Positions 25,353 through 34,142 of a stretch of 64,000 nucleotides of DNA are shown piece by piece. The stretch is from assembly GCF_051851475.1 (NCBI RefSeq), contig NZ_JBPUSJ010000003.1, forward strand, positions 397,913-461,912. Direction: 5' to 3'. A program made the position numbers and the translations under genes. Source of the stretch: Carboxylicivirga taeanensis. Lineage in GTDB: Bacteria > Bacteroidota > Bacteroidia > Bacteroidales > Marinilabiliaceae. Position 1 is the first letter of the stretch. The number at the start of each line of letters is the position of its first letter. The notes under the pieces were generated by a model. The model worked only from the letters and a program-made list of their open reading frames with translations. It was not told where the DNA came from and did no database searches.

Positions 25353-28190
25353 CTATTTATACAACTCAAGTATGTCAGTTAACTCTAGCTCTGCAACGGG
25401 TTTAAATTGGTCGCTCTCCATGTATTTCACCAAGCTGCTTCGCATCTGTCTGGCTTCCGGTCGTTCAGCTAAGTTACTTACCAGGTCAACTCCGGATACC
25501 ATTAAATGGCCACCCCCGGCATTTGCTTCAAAGACCAAGGCTAACCGGCGGTTCTTTACCCAATCGTCAATAACCCGAACAATCGGCTGAACATCACTTG
25601 ATAAATCTTCAAGAGATATGGCATCGGAATGACTCATGGCATCCCACCATTGCCAGTTTGAATGATACTCGGTCGGAAAGTCATTAAATGCTGCATGCAT
25701 TGGATCGCACAAAATGCCCAATGTAGTAGGTTTTTGGTCGGTCGCCCATGCTGTATTCCAGAAAATACTGGAAAAACCAATACCAATATCACCTCCATAT
25801 TCTGGTTTCACACTTCCTTTTTTGGAAGTAAGCAGCACTTTCCCACCGTTCTGCAGTGCTTCAATGGCTTTTGTATTTAATTGTTGTACAACAAGTACCA
25901 GATCGGATTCTAGTTGTGGTTTATTGGGGTAAACCCAGAAATCCCAGTCATTAGCATATCCATTAATACTCACTTCTAAATTTAATTGAATGGCTTTATC
26001 TGTTTCAATAGAAGTGGAGATGCTCCCTAAAGGATATGCGCTGGTTAAAGGAATATTTATTGCATCAAGGTGGCCTGATTGCAGTATCTCTCCCTTCGTA
26101 TTTTTGATGCTCCATTGCGGCACCACCTGCTTTAACGCAACTTTACCATAGTGGGTGACTTCAACATCTAAACTTATGGCTTCTGCACTTTGATAAATAT
26201 GTTTTGGGAATCTGACTAATGGGACGGTTTGGTTACAGAACCTGCTATAATCATCAGCTGTTATATAACCTTTCTCATCCCAAAACACATCGAGAACACC
26301 GACAAGTGCAGTCCCCTGCCCGGGAAAATCATGTAAATCAAGCAGCTGAAAACCTCCAAAACCAGGAGTGCGCAATGCCGCTTCAATATCGGCCTTATAG
26401 CAGAGCGCCTGTAACTTTCCAGAAGCCAATAGGAAACTATCGGCCAAATGACCCATGTGATGCGCCTCTAAACTCTTTTGAAACAACTCGAAATTAGTAG
26501 CTTTCAGATGCCCATCGTATTTATCTATCTCTTTAAAATTAGGATAGGCACACCATTGACCTATTTCGTGAGCGATAATTGGTGTCGCGAGCTTTTGAGT
26601 AGCTTCTCTCCAATCGTAATCACTTCGTGGTGCCTCACGGTTGATGATGCTATTAAGACTTTGGCCCCAACCTTGAATCCGGACATTGTTGGCTGTATTG
26701 TGAAAGTCGTTCACTTCAATCACTGGCCAACCGGCACCGGCTGTATATAGTCTTCTATCATCTTTTTGTTTATAATGGGTAACCCACTCTCCAAGAAATT
26801 TTCGATGATTTCTCCCTGAAGGTTCATTACCATGTGTCATTAAACAAAACGACGGATGATTTCCGTAAGCTTCGATAATTCTATCGGTTTCTTCGTATAT
26901 CCAATTATCAAAAGGTTTGTCGGCTCCAACACTAGCGCCACCCATCACTGGCCATGCAGAACTCTCTGCCTGCAGATAGAAGCCCAACTCATCGGCAGCC
27001 ATAAAAGCAGCTTCCGGAGGGCACCAGGAGTGGAAACGCATATGGTTTAACCCATGCGCTTTACAAATCTCTATTATTCTTTTCCATTCACCCACTTCAG
27101 TTGGTGGATACCCTGTTTTTGGGAAAATTGCGCACTCCAAGGTACCCCTGAAATACACCGGGCGGTTATTAATTTTGATTTGCTTATCAACAACCTTAAT
27201 TTCCCGCATGCCAAAGGTGGTCTCTTTTTGGCTGTTAAAGCCCTCTCCTGCAACTTGAGCCTTTAGGGTGTAAAGGTTGGGTGTAAACTCATCCCATAGC
27301 TTTACATCTACACCCATGTCTATTTCATATTTTTGGGTTTGTAAGCCTGGATTAATTTTAGCTTTGAAATGGCCTTGATGGGCAGGCTCGTTTGTTGATT
27401 TAAGATTTGCCTGCAAATTGATGGTTGCCTGTTGAGTTTTGTTTGTTTGATTATCAACATTTAATACAACCACCACTTTTTTATGCTCTACATCAGGGTA
27501 GCACTTGATGCGAGCTATGTTGACTGCATCCGACTTGATTAGTTTCAATTCGCCAGTTATACCATTCCAATTCCCTTGTGTGTGGTCTGAAACACTATGT
27601 GCATCAGGGCCAATATTTACAGCCTTCATTCTGTTATCCACCCTTATTGTTAGAGTATGAGCTCCAGGTGAAAGAAAGCCACTTAAATCATATTCATGAG
27701 GTGTGCCCAAAGCATTATTGTAGCCTACTTCTGTTTGGTTAACCCAAACTTTGGTTTCCCAATGACATCTTTCCAGGTAAAGTCGGATGCTTTTACCCTG
27801 CCAATCATTTGGAATGTTTACTGTTTTTTGAAACCAGGCTGCACCGTAATAATGAAGCTCCGGAATAAGCCAATAGGGAAATCGAAAAACAGAATCGTTA
27901 AGATATGGCCGGTAATCCGGGTCTGTATACCATTCTTTATTTTTAATCGTCCCCAGCCATTGGGTTGCATGATCAACTTTTCTTCCTTTGCCATTATCGG
28001 CTAATGAACCTGGCAGTTTAACCGTTTCTGAAAATTCTTTTTCGAACCATTTTTCCGAAATGCCTTGATCCAATGAATCAATTCGGAAACTCCAATCCCC
28101 TGAAAGGTCTAACTCATTATTAACCTCTCTATTGCACGCTCCGAATAACAGTGCCAATAACAAAAACCTTATTATTCTAGAAATAATCAT
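25353..28190 (-). CDS. Glycoside hydrolase family 2 lipoprotein
   Basis: A 945-residue GH2 enzyme with a lipobox (LLFGAC, Cys about 19). Layout: a sugar-binding jelly roll (about 28-215, with RLYLERCHWETKVWVN), an immunoglobulin-like domain, and a TIM barrel from about 340. The acid/base is in HGNEPSG (Glu about 456), and the likely nucleophile is the glutamate of AHEIGQW. A long C-terminal extension of more than 300 residues follows. GH2 covers beta-galactosidases, mannosidases and glucuronidases, and the subfamily cannot be read off here. Within a sulfatase/fucosidase operon a beta-galactosidase-type role is a reasonable guess. It is the first gene of the operon and divergent from the AraC regulator. 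Confidence 0.9.
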   Translation of the reverse strand: MIISRIIRFLLLALLFGACNREVNNELDLSGDWSFRIDSLDQGISEKWFEKEFSETVKLPGSLADNGKGRKVDHATQWLGTIKNKEWYTDPDYRPYLNDSVFRFPYWLIPELHYYGAAWFQKTVNIPNDWQGKSIRLYLERCHWETKVWVNQTEVGYNNALGTPHEYDLSGFLSPGAHTLTIRVDNRMKAVNIGPDAHSVSDHTQGNWNGITGELKLIKSDAVNIARIKCYPDVEHKKVVVVLNVDNQTNKTQQATINLQANLKSTNEPAHQGHFKAKINPGLQTQKYEIDMGVDVKLWDEFTPNLYTLKAQVAGEGFNSQKETTFGMREIKVVDKQIKINNRPVYFRGTLECAIFPKTGYPPTEVGEWKRIIEICKAHGLNHMRFHSWCPPEAAFMAADELGFYLQAESSAWPVMGGASVGADKPFDNWIYEETDRIIEAYGNHPSFCLMTHGNEPSGRNHRKFLGEWVTHYKQKDDRRLYTAGAGWPVIEVNDFHNTANNVRIQGWGQSLNSIINREAPRSDYDWREATQKLATPIIAHEIGQWCAYPNFKEIDKYDGHLKATNFELFQKSLEAHHMGHLADSFLLASGKLQALCYKADIEAALRTPGFGGFQLLDLHDFPGQGTALVGVLDVFWDEKGYITADDYSRFCNQTVPLVRFPKHIYQSAEAISLDVEVTHYGKVALKQVVPQWSIKNTKGEILQSGHLDAINIPLTSAYPLGSISTSIETDKAIQLNLEVSINGYANDWDFWVYPNKPQLESDLVLVVQQLNTKAIEALQNGGKVLLTSKKGSVKPEYGGDIGIGFSSIFWNTAWATDQKPTTLGILCDPMHAAFNDFPTEYHSNWQWWDAMSHSDAISLEDLSSDVQPIVRVIDDWVKNRRLALVFEANAGGGHLMVSGVDLVSNLAERPEARQMRSSLVKYMESDQFKPVAELELTDILELYK

Positions 28191-28700
28191 ATCTAAATTA
28201 CTTTATAAACTCTTCTTCAATTTCCTCTAAAGACTTCCCTTATCTAAGTCCATTGTCCATATACTAAGCAGCCTATTTGAGTACTTCCTGAGAATCATTA
28301 AGACGCTGTACTCTGTTGCTAATATTTCGCCTGAAATTTTCTTCCTGTCCAATTTTAGTTAACCTACATGGAAGCCAGTGGACAAAAACGCTCATCGAAA
28401 GACTTTGCACCAACAAAAGCCTTACCGCCATAAGCCAAAAAAAGCCCACCAAACACTGAAACCATCAATCTACTCAATAGGTATTTAGTGTTATAGTGTG
28501 TCATTTCATTTTAGATTATAGCTCCTTTACAAAAAAATTAAATTTAATAGTGTAAAAAAATGGCTACATTGCTTAAATACATGGATAATCTTATTGCTAT
28601 CAATTAGACACCTTTCAGATAATAGCCGAATGTCGGTTATCTTATCATTTTACATACCAATAGATTACAATTGATATGGAGAAAACAGGGATGAACAATT
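28191..28700. other. Divergent intergenic region of the sulfatase/GH locus
   Basis: Holds the start regions of the GH2 operon and the AraC-type regulator. Two things stand out. GATAATAGCCGA and TCGGTTATC at about 28618-28641 form an inverted repeat with a three-base bulge, a possible regulator site. A 46-codon minus-strand open frame lies at 28364-28504, with no recognisable product. No exact TAnnTTTG box was found for either gene. Confidence 0.4.
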
Positions 28701-29591
28701 ATGGATTTTAGAATTAAAAATGAGAAAGAGCTAACAAAGCGGGAATCAGTGGTTTTACCTGATAATATTTTAGCGAAACTACTTGCCGATCCTATAAGCA
28801 AAAACCTGCATTTAACGGATATTGGCTTTTATCCAAAAGCCAAACATCATTATAGGGCTCGTGAATGTGGATGCAATCAATTTATTCTCATTTACTGTAT
28901 TGAAGGTGAAGGATGGATTTCTTTAAATGGGAAAAAGGTGAATATTGGCACCAATCAATATTTTGTATTACCGCCTCACGTGCCACATGCCTACTCAAGC
29001 AGTAAAGCACATCCTTGGAGCATCTATTGGGTGCATTTTACTGGTGAGCTAGCTGAGCACTTCTACGACCCTACTAATGTGCCAAAAACAATACCCAACT
29101 CGGACCACTACCGGATTGATGACCGAATTCAGCTATTTAATGAGATTATGAAAATTCTGGAAATGGGCTATAGCACGGAAAATTTGCAATATGCCAACAT
29201 CTGCTTATTGCATTTTCTATCCTCTTTTAAGTACATCAGTCAATATAAACAAATACAAAAAGAAGACGAGACTGATGTAATCACGAAGTCCATTTCCTAT
29301 ATGAAACAAAACCTGACGAAAAAACAGAATTTAAATGCTCTTGCCAGTGAATCAAAACTATCTGTTTCGCAATACTCATCACTCTTTCGTAAAAAAACAG
29401 GAAGATCACCCATCGATTACTTGACTAATTTAAGGATCCAAAAAGCGTGTCAGTTATTGGATAATTCCAACCTACAAATTAGTGCTATCGCCAAAAGGGT
29501 AAGTTATTCAGATCCATTTCATTTTTCCCGCATTTTTAAACAAGTAATGGGCTGTTCACCACTTAACTACCGAAAACAACCAAAAGGTTAG
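28701..29591 (+). CDS. AraC family transcriptional regulator
   Basis: A 296-residue regulator: an N-terminal cupin-like ligand domain (about 40-130, with GEGWISLNGKKVNIGTNQYF and PPHVPHAY) and a C-terminal double helix-turn-helix AraC domain (about 195-292). The latter shows LSVSQYSSLFRKKTGRSP and the second-helix signature DPFHFSRIFKQVMGCSPLNY. The ligand domain suggests sugar sensing. It is transcribed away from the GH2-GH29-sulfatase operon, the usual layout for a local activator, so it probably controls that operon (inference). Confidence 0.93.
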   Translation: MDFRIKNEKELTKRESVVLPDNILAKLLADPISKNLHLTDIGFYPKAKHHYRARECGCNQFILIYCIEGEGWISLNGKKVNIGTNQYFVLPPHVPHAYSSSKAHPWSIYWVHFTGELAEHFYDPTNVPKTIPNSDHYRIDDRIQLFNEIMKILEMGYSTENLQYANICLLHFLSSFKYISQYKQIQKEDETDVITKSISYMKQNLTKKQNLNALASESKLSVSQYSSLFRKKTGRSPIDYLTNLRIQKACQLLDNSNLQISAIAKRVSYSDPFHFSRIFKQVMGCSPLNYRKQPKG

Positions 29592-29642
29592 ACATTTATA
29601 GAGTACTAAATAACAAAAAATGACCCCACCAATTTTGGCACT

Positions 29643-30008
29643 TCACGGCAATGCTGAATAGACATCTTTAATCAGCTTTTGGATGATGGCATCCCCGATT
29701 ATTCTGAAGGGATAGTTTCGTTCGGCAAAGTACTTATCGGCCTTCTCTTTACCAACAAGAGATACCAGCCTTTCGTACTCGTCTTCCAAAAACTTTTCTT
29801 TTTTCTTACCCTCCCTCATCGGTGAGCTTTTAGGATGGTGACAAATTCTATTTATACAAACGCAAGGTCGCTGCATGGGGCAAACAAGCTCCCCGGCCAT
29901 TGAACTTCCAATACCACCAGCTGTTGTTATTATAACCCTGACGTCAGCACAATCGGCGGCCGTTTTTACTGCCCCTGCTGAACCATTGGGCGCCACAAAA
30001 TAATACAT
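29643..30008 (-). CDS. Uncharacterised small cysteine-rich protein
   Basis: I do not recognise this 121-residue protein. The N-terminal half has strand-like segments (MYYFVAPNG, DVRVIITTAGGIG). The middle has a cysteine cluster C-x5-C-x-C-x4-C (in ELVCPMQRPCVCINRICHH), suited to metal or iron-sulfur binding. The C-terminal half is helical and charged (EDEYERLVSLVGKEKADKYF). The start codon is only two bases from the divergent start of the YyaL gene, so each 5' leader must overlap the other gene. Composition and frame look coding. A shorter protein from an internal Met cannot be excluded. Confidence 0.6.
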   Translation of the reverse strand: MYYFVAPNGSAGAVKTAADCADVRVIITTAGGIGSSMAGELVCPMQRPCVCINRICHHPKSSPMREGKKKEKFLEDEYERLVSLVGKEKADKYFAERNYPFRIIGDAIIQKLIKDVYSALP

Positions 30009-30010
30009 CT

Positions 30011-31990
30011 ATGCCTAGCAATCAATTAATACACGAATCCAGCCCCTACCTGCTGCAACATGCCCATAACCCCGTTAACTGGTATCCGTGGGGCAACGAG
30101 GCCTTACAAAAAGCCAAAGCAGAAGATAAGCTGCTGCTTATTAGCATTGGCTACTCGGCCTGTCACTGGTGCCATGTTATGGAACAGGAGTCTTTCGAAG
30201 ATGACGCGGTGGCGCAGGTAATGAATCAGCATTTTATTTGTATCAAGGTCGATCGAGAAGAGCGCCCCGATGTGGATCAGGTGTATATGGAAGCGGTGCA
30301 GCTGGTGAGCGGAAGAGGCGGCTGGCCTTTAAACTGCTTTGCCCTGCCCGATGGCCGGCCGGTATGGGGCGGCACCTATTTTCCCAAAGCCCAATGGCTG
30401 GCGGTGCTGCAGCAGCTGGCCGACCTGAACACCACTGGCAAAGAAAAGCTGATGCAACAGGCCGAAGCTTTAACGCAGGGCATCCGTCAACTGGAATTGC
30501 CATTGGCCCAGGCGGATGTAACCGCCGATATTTATCAGGCGCTGCAAGCAAGCCGCACCCGTTTCGACGATCAATACGGCGGCTTTGGAGCGGCGCCAAA
30601 ATTTCCCATGCCGGTGGCTCTCAAACTGATTCATCAGGTGGGCTATCTGCAAACAGATAAATCGCTGCTCGACTTTGTTTACCTGACCCTCGACCACATG
30701 TCTTCCGGCGGCATTTACGACCAGGTTGGTGGCGGCTTTGCCCGTTACTCAGTGGATGAGCGGTGGTTCGCCCCCCATTTTGAGAAGATGCTGTATGATA
30801 ATGCCCAGTTAATTTCGCTGTACAGCCAGGCTTATAAAACCTCGCACCAGCCCCATTACCAACATATTGCAGAGAAAACCATTGACTTTGTAAAAAGAGA
30901 ACTCACAGCGCCCGAAGGTATTTTCTACTCGGCGCTGGATGCCGACAGCGAAGGCGAAGAGGGCCTTTTTTATGTATGGACCTACCAGGAATTAAAAGAA
31001 ATCCTTGGCGACGATGAGCATTTCTTACGCTATTTCAACATTACAGAAAGTGGTAACTGGGAGAGCGGTAAAAATATATTGCATGGCAACAGGCCGCGCA
31101 AAGCCTATGCCCTTCAGCACCATTTAGACCCCGACGGTTTTGAAGCTACTGTCAGCAAGGCGCTTGAAAAACTTTTTACCGTGCGACAGCACCGCGTTCG
31201 ACCCGGTTTGGATGATAAGGCCCTTACCTCGTGGAACGCGCTGATGATTGGCGGCTTGTGCGAGGCGTATCAGGCTTTTGGTGAAGAGGCGCATCTGCAA
31301 ATGGCCGAAAGCGCCATGAACTATTTACTCAGCCATGTTCAGCAACCGGATGGAAGCTTACTGCGAACCACCAAAAATGGGCGTAGTAAAATAACTGCCT
31401 TTCTGGATGATTATGCCTTTATGATTGATGCGCTTATTGGTTTGTATGAAGTGACCTTTAACGAACGCTACCTCAACTCGGCTAAGAAACTGGCGGACTA
31501 TACCATTGGTGAGTTTTACAATGCCACTGCGCAGGTATTCTATTACACCGCCAAAAGTGGCGAACAACTGATTGCCCGCAAAACGGATGTGCAGGATAAT
31601 GTTATCCCCTCGTCGGTGGGGGCCATGGCCAATAACCTGGTGCGCCTGCACCAATTGTACCATCTGCCCGACTATGAAACCATCGCCCACACTTTAATAG
31701 CCAAAATGAGTCAGCAGGCGGAGGAGCATCCCACCTATTATGCACAATGGGCCTTGCTGGCCTATTTGCAGAATCAGCGTCAGGAGATGGTGATTACCGG
31801 CGAGCAAACACAGGGCTTCCGAAAAGAGCTACAACAACAACTGCGACCGGGCGCCATCTATGCCGCATCGCTTGACGGAACATCAAAACTGGAAGTGTTA
31901 CAAGACCGGTTTAAAGAAGGCGCCACTTTAATTTATAAGTGCCAAAATAAGACCTGTGAGCTGCCGGTAACGGCGCCGCATAAACTATAA
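30011..31990 (+). CDS. YyaL-type protein: thioredoxin-like domain plus (alpha/alpha)6 barrel
   Basis: A 659-residue cytoplasmic protein of the YyaL/DUF255 (spermatogenesis-associated protein 20) family. The N-terminal thioredoxin-like domain opens with RLIHESSPYLLQHAHNPVNW-like sequence (here NQLIHESSPYLLQHAHNPV) and carries the C-x-x-C pair of ACHWCHVM at 51-54. The remainder is an alpha/alpha toroid related to N-acylglucosamine 2-epimerases and cellobiose epimerases. The start is fixed by the conserved N-terminus. A molecular function is not established for the family. It lies head to head with the Cys-rich small gene. Confidence 0.93.
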   Translation: MPSNQLIHESSPYLLQHAHNPVNWYPWGNEALQKAKAEDKLLLISIGYSACHWCHVMEQESFEDDAVAQVMNQHFICIKVDREERPDVDQVYMEAVQLVSGRGGWPLNCFALPDGRPVWGGTYFPKAQWLAVLQQLADLNTTGKEKLMQQAEALTQGIRQLELPLAQADVTADIYQALQASRTRFDDQYGGFGAAPKFPMPVALKLIHQVGYLQTDKSLLDFVYLTLDHMSSGGIYDQVGGGFARYSVDERWFAPHFEKMLYDNAQLISLYSQAYKTSHQPHYQHIAEKTIDFVKRELTAPEGIFYSALDADSEGEEGLFYVWTYQELKEILGDDEHFLRYFNITESGNWESGKNILHGNRPRKAYALQHHLDPDGFEATVSKALEKLFTVRQHRVRPGLDDKALTSWNALMIGGLCEAYQAFGEEAHLQMAESAMNYLLSHVQQPDGSLLRTTKNGRSKITAFLDDYAFMIDALIGLYEVTFNERYLNSAKKLADYTIGEFYNATAQVFYYTAKSGEQLIARKTDVQDNVIPSSVGAMANNLVRLHQLYHLPDYETIAHTLIAKMSQQAEEHPTYYAQWALLAYLQNQRQEMVITGEQTQGFRKELQQQLRPGAIYAASLDGTSKLEVLQDRFKEGATLIYKCQNKTCELPVTAPHKL

Positions 31991-32046
31991 ATCGGTGTTG
32001 AGCAACAGCGCATCCTCTTCATTAAAAGAGAATGCCTGTTTACAAA

Positions 32047-32077
32047 ACATGCGGACCATCGTGTGATGTCCGCATGT
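32047..32077. terminator. Hairpin between convergent genes
   Basis: ACATGCGGAC and GTCCGCATGT form a perfect 10-bp stem with an 11-base loop, between the YyaL gene and the BlaR1-TonB gene. There is no strong T tract, so strength as a terminator is uncertain. Confidence 0.65.
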
Positions 32078-32108
32078 AACTAAAACCATTTATAAAATTC
32101 AATTCGAT

Positions 32109-33677
32109 CTAATTATCATCATCTAAAACACTAGGATGCACGCCATCTACCTCAAAGACTTGGTCATCTTTACTTAGCACTAGTTTGGTTCTATCTTCGT
32201 TGTACTTTACTCCAAATCCTTTACTTTTAATATTTTTTATTGCCGTAGCCCTTTGCTCTTCGGTCATATTTACAATCTTTACACTCCTCTGCCCTTCTTT
32301 TATTTCGGGCTCTTCTCCATTTAATGAGAAGTTAATGGGTATAGTATAGCTGACATTCACTGTTTGTCCTTTCTGCTTGCCGGGCGTCCATTGCGGCATT
32401 GACGAGACCACACGAACAGCCTCATCATCTAAAATAGAATGACCACTACTGCGAGCAACTTTCACATCTTTTACCTTGCCATCATCGGCTACAATAAAAG
32501 TAACGTAAACACGCCCGCTGGCGTTTGCCTTTTGAGCTTCCTCAGGATAGACCACAGAGCTGGCAATGTATTGACGCAAAGCCTCTTCGCTACCCGGAAA
32601 CTGTGGCATCTCCTCCACCACAAAAAATACGGGACCTGTAACTGTTTTCAATTGGGCATTGGTATTTTCAATGGCCTCCTTTATCTCCGTTTGTTCTTCT
32701 GTCAGAGCGGGTTCCTCATCGCGCAGCTCGCAGGCGAATAGTACGGCCACCATAGAGAGGGTCACCATAGCCACTACTGATTTCAGACTGAATAATTTTT
32801 GACTATTATCTTTTTTCATGTGTTTTCTTTTTAGTTGCAACGGCCGCTTGGAAGTCACCTCATCGGTGTCTGAGCAATTTGCAGATTCCATCACGACGCG
32901 TTTCATCATGGTAAAACGTTTTTTTGTAAGAGACTGGTTGAAATTGTTCACCGGCAACAAGCGGGCACCTGTGGCCTGAAACAGTAACAACTCCTTGTAA
33001 CTTGTAGCTGAATACCCTTGTGCCAGCACTTGCTTATCAGCCTGAAACTCGTGCAATTCTTTGAGCAGACTGCGCAGGAACCATGCAAAAGGGTTGAACC
33101 ATTGAATAACCAGTAGCAATTCGAGCAAAAGCACATCCCAACTGTGCCTGAGCCGAACATGTGTGAGCTCATGAATCATAATTTGCTCCAATTCCTTTTC
33201 GGAATAGCGCGACTGATTCACAAACACCACGTTAAAGAATGAAAAAGGATTGAACTGACCGGGCAAGTCAGCCACTTTGTATCCAACGAAACTAACCAAC
33301 TTCACTTTACCGGCTAATCCGCCCAAACGGACAAAGCCATAAAGCAGGCGCAGCAACAAACCGAGGCAACCAACTATATACAACCATTTAAAAGCCGACG
33401 ATTGGGCCACAACCGGCACAACCGTGGCTTTTGTGTTTTGAGCATACACCGTAATAGCACCAAGTACGTTGCCAACATAAACATCGCCCTCTGCCACCGC
33501 GCTCCGATAAACCGATATGCTTACCAAGGGAGCAACCGTTGCCACCAGCAAAGCGAGCAGTAGGTAAAAGCGATTGAATTTAAAATGGGGATCGTAATGC
33601 AATATCCCACGGTAGAAGATCGTCAGCAAGCCCAATATCAGCGCCGATTCAAATAAATAGTTTACGATTAGGTTCAT
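32109..33677 (-). CDS. BlaR1-like M56 metallopeptidase fused to a TonB C-terminal domain
   Basis: A 522-residue membrane signal transducer. The N-terminal half has several transmembrane helices and an M56 zinc peptidase core, with HELTH at 169-173 and ELHEFQAD downstream. A further membrane segment near 300-318 is followed by a periplasmic TonB C-terminal domain (about 350-455, with PQFPGSEEALRQYI and GRVYVTFIVADDGKV). There is no penicillin-binding domain, so beta-lactam sensing is not implied. It starts 7 bases after the BlaI-type gene. By analogy with BlaR1, a periplasmic cue would trigger inactivation of the repressor; this fusion suggests contact with TonB-dependent outer-membrane transport (inference). 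Confidence 0.9.
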   Translation of the reverse strand: MNLIVNYLFESALILGLLTIFYRGILHYDPHFKFNRFYLLLALLVATVAPLVSISVYRSAVAEGDVYVGNVLGAITVYAQNTKATVVPVVAQSSAFKWLYIVGCLGLLLRLLYGFVRLGGLAGKVKLVSFVGYKVADLPGQFNPFSFFNVVFVNQSRYSEKELEQIMIHELTHVRLRHSWDVLLLELLLVIQWFNPFAWFLRSLLKELHEFQADKQVLAQGYSATSYKELLLFQATGARLLPVNNFNQSLTKKRFTMMKRVVMESANCSDTDEVTSKRPLQLKRKHMKKDNSQKLFSLKSVVAMVTLSMVAVLFACELRDEEPALTEEQTEIKEAIENTNAQLKTVTGPVFFVVEEMPQFPGSEEALRQYIASSVVYPEEAQKANASGRVYVTFIVADDGKVKDVKVARSSGHSILDDEAVRVVSSMPQWTPGKQKGQTVNVSYTIPINFSLNGEEPEIKEGQRSVKIVNMTEEQRATAIKNIKSKGFGVKYNEDRTKLVLSKDDQVFEVDGVHPSVLDDDN

Positions 33678-33684
33678 GGCGTAG

Positions 33685-34056
33685 TTATTCTTCTTTATTT
33701 AAATCCTTTTTTACATCATTCAGGAGCTCTTCCAAATCATTAATGTCCATCTTATCTTCTTTGGCAAAGAAGGACACCATGTTTTTAAAAGAATCCTGAA
33801 AATAGTTCGACATAAAGCGCTTCATAAAGGCCTTCTGATAACTTTCTTTTGTCACGATTGGAAAATACACGTATCCTTTGCCCATCTTTTCATGATCGAC
33901 AAAACCCTTGCTCTCGAGAATGCGCACAATGGTAGATACAGTGTTGTAAGCCGGTTTGGGATCCGGCATCAGATCGATGATGCTTTTCACATTGGTTTTG
34001 CCCAACTCCCATAGTTTTTGCATCACTTGTTCTTCTGCTTTGGTTAATTCTTTCAT
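33685..34056 (-). CDS. BlaI/MecI/CopY family repressor
   Basis: A 123-residue winged-helix repressor. LTKAEEQVMQKLWELG at the N-terminus and NTVSTIVRILESKGFVDHE in the recognition region are typical of BlaI. The C-terminal half dimerises and holds the cleavage region in relatives. The ATG at 34056 is chosen; a TTG three codons upstream gives the same protein with three extra residues. Two matching 14-bp dyads lie just upstream, around the promoter, as expected of autoregulation. It forms an operon with the BlaR1-TonB gene. Confidence 0.93.
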   Translation of the reverse strand: MKELTKAEEQVMQKLWELGKTNVKSIIDLMPDPKPAYNTVSTIVRILESKGFVDHEKMGKGYVYFPIVTKESYQKAFMKRFMSNYFQDSFKNMVSFFAKEDKMDINDLEELLNDVKKDLNKEE

Positions 34057-34063
34057 TCTTTTC

Positions 34064-34079
34064 AACTAAATCATTAGTT
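34064..34079. promoter_or_regulatory. Operator dyad 1 for the BlaI-type repressor
   Basis: AACTAAATCATTAGTT, with core ACTAAA-TC-ATTAGT, lies 8 bases before the repressor ATG and directly downstream of a perfect -7 box, over the expected transcription start. It matches dyad 2 in core sequence and spacing. Confidence 0.75.
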
Positions 34080-34110
34080 CAAATGTAGTGAATATTTTTA
34101 TCCTTCAAAA
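34080..34110 (-). promoter_or_regulatory. Promoter of the blaI-blaR1-type operon
   Basis: The minus strand has TTTTG, an 18-bp gap, then TACATTTG, an exact -7 match. It is flanked on both sides by the operator dyads. A second possible -7, TAGTTTTG, lies just upstream. Confidence 0.6.
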
Positions 34111-34117
34111 CTATTTC

Positions 34118-34131
34118 ACTAAATTTTTAGT
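34118..34131. promoter_or_regulatory. Operator dyad 2 for the BlaI-type repressor
   Basis: ACTAAATTTTTAGT, a 14-bp dyad (ACTAAA-TT-TTTAGT), lies just upstream of the -33 region. Its centre is 53 bp, about five helical turns, from dyad 1, so bound dimers would sit on the same face of the DNA. Confidence 0.72.
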
Positions 34132-34142
34132 TGAACGGGTAT

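Noticed and set aside
30238..30660. 140-codon frame and opposing frames within the YyaL gene
   Set aside because: Out-of-frame and antisense readings of a conserved gene in a GC-rich stretch.
32109..33677. Beta-lactam resistance sensor
   Set aside because: The M56 domain is BlaR1-like, but no penicillin-binding domain or beta-lactamase gene is present.
34057..34065. TTG start for the BlaI-type repressor at 34065
   Set aside because: The ATG at 34056 begins directly at the conserved N-terminus, and the TTG would lie inside operator dyad 1.
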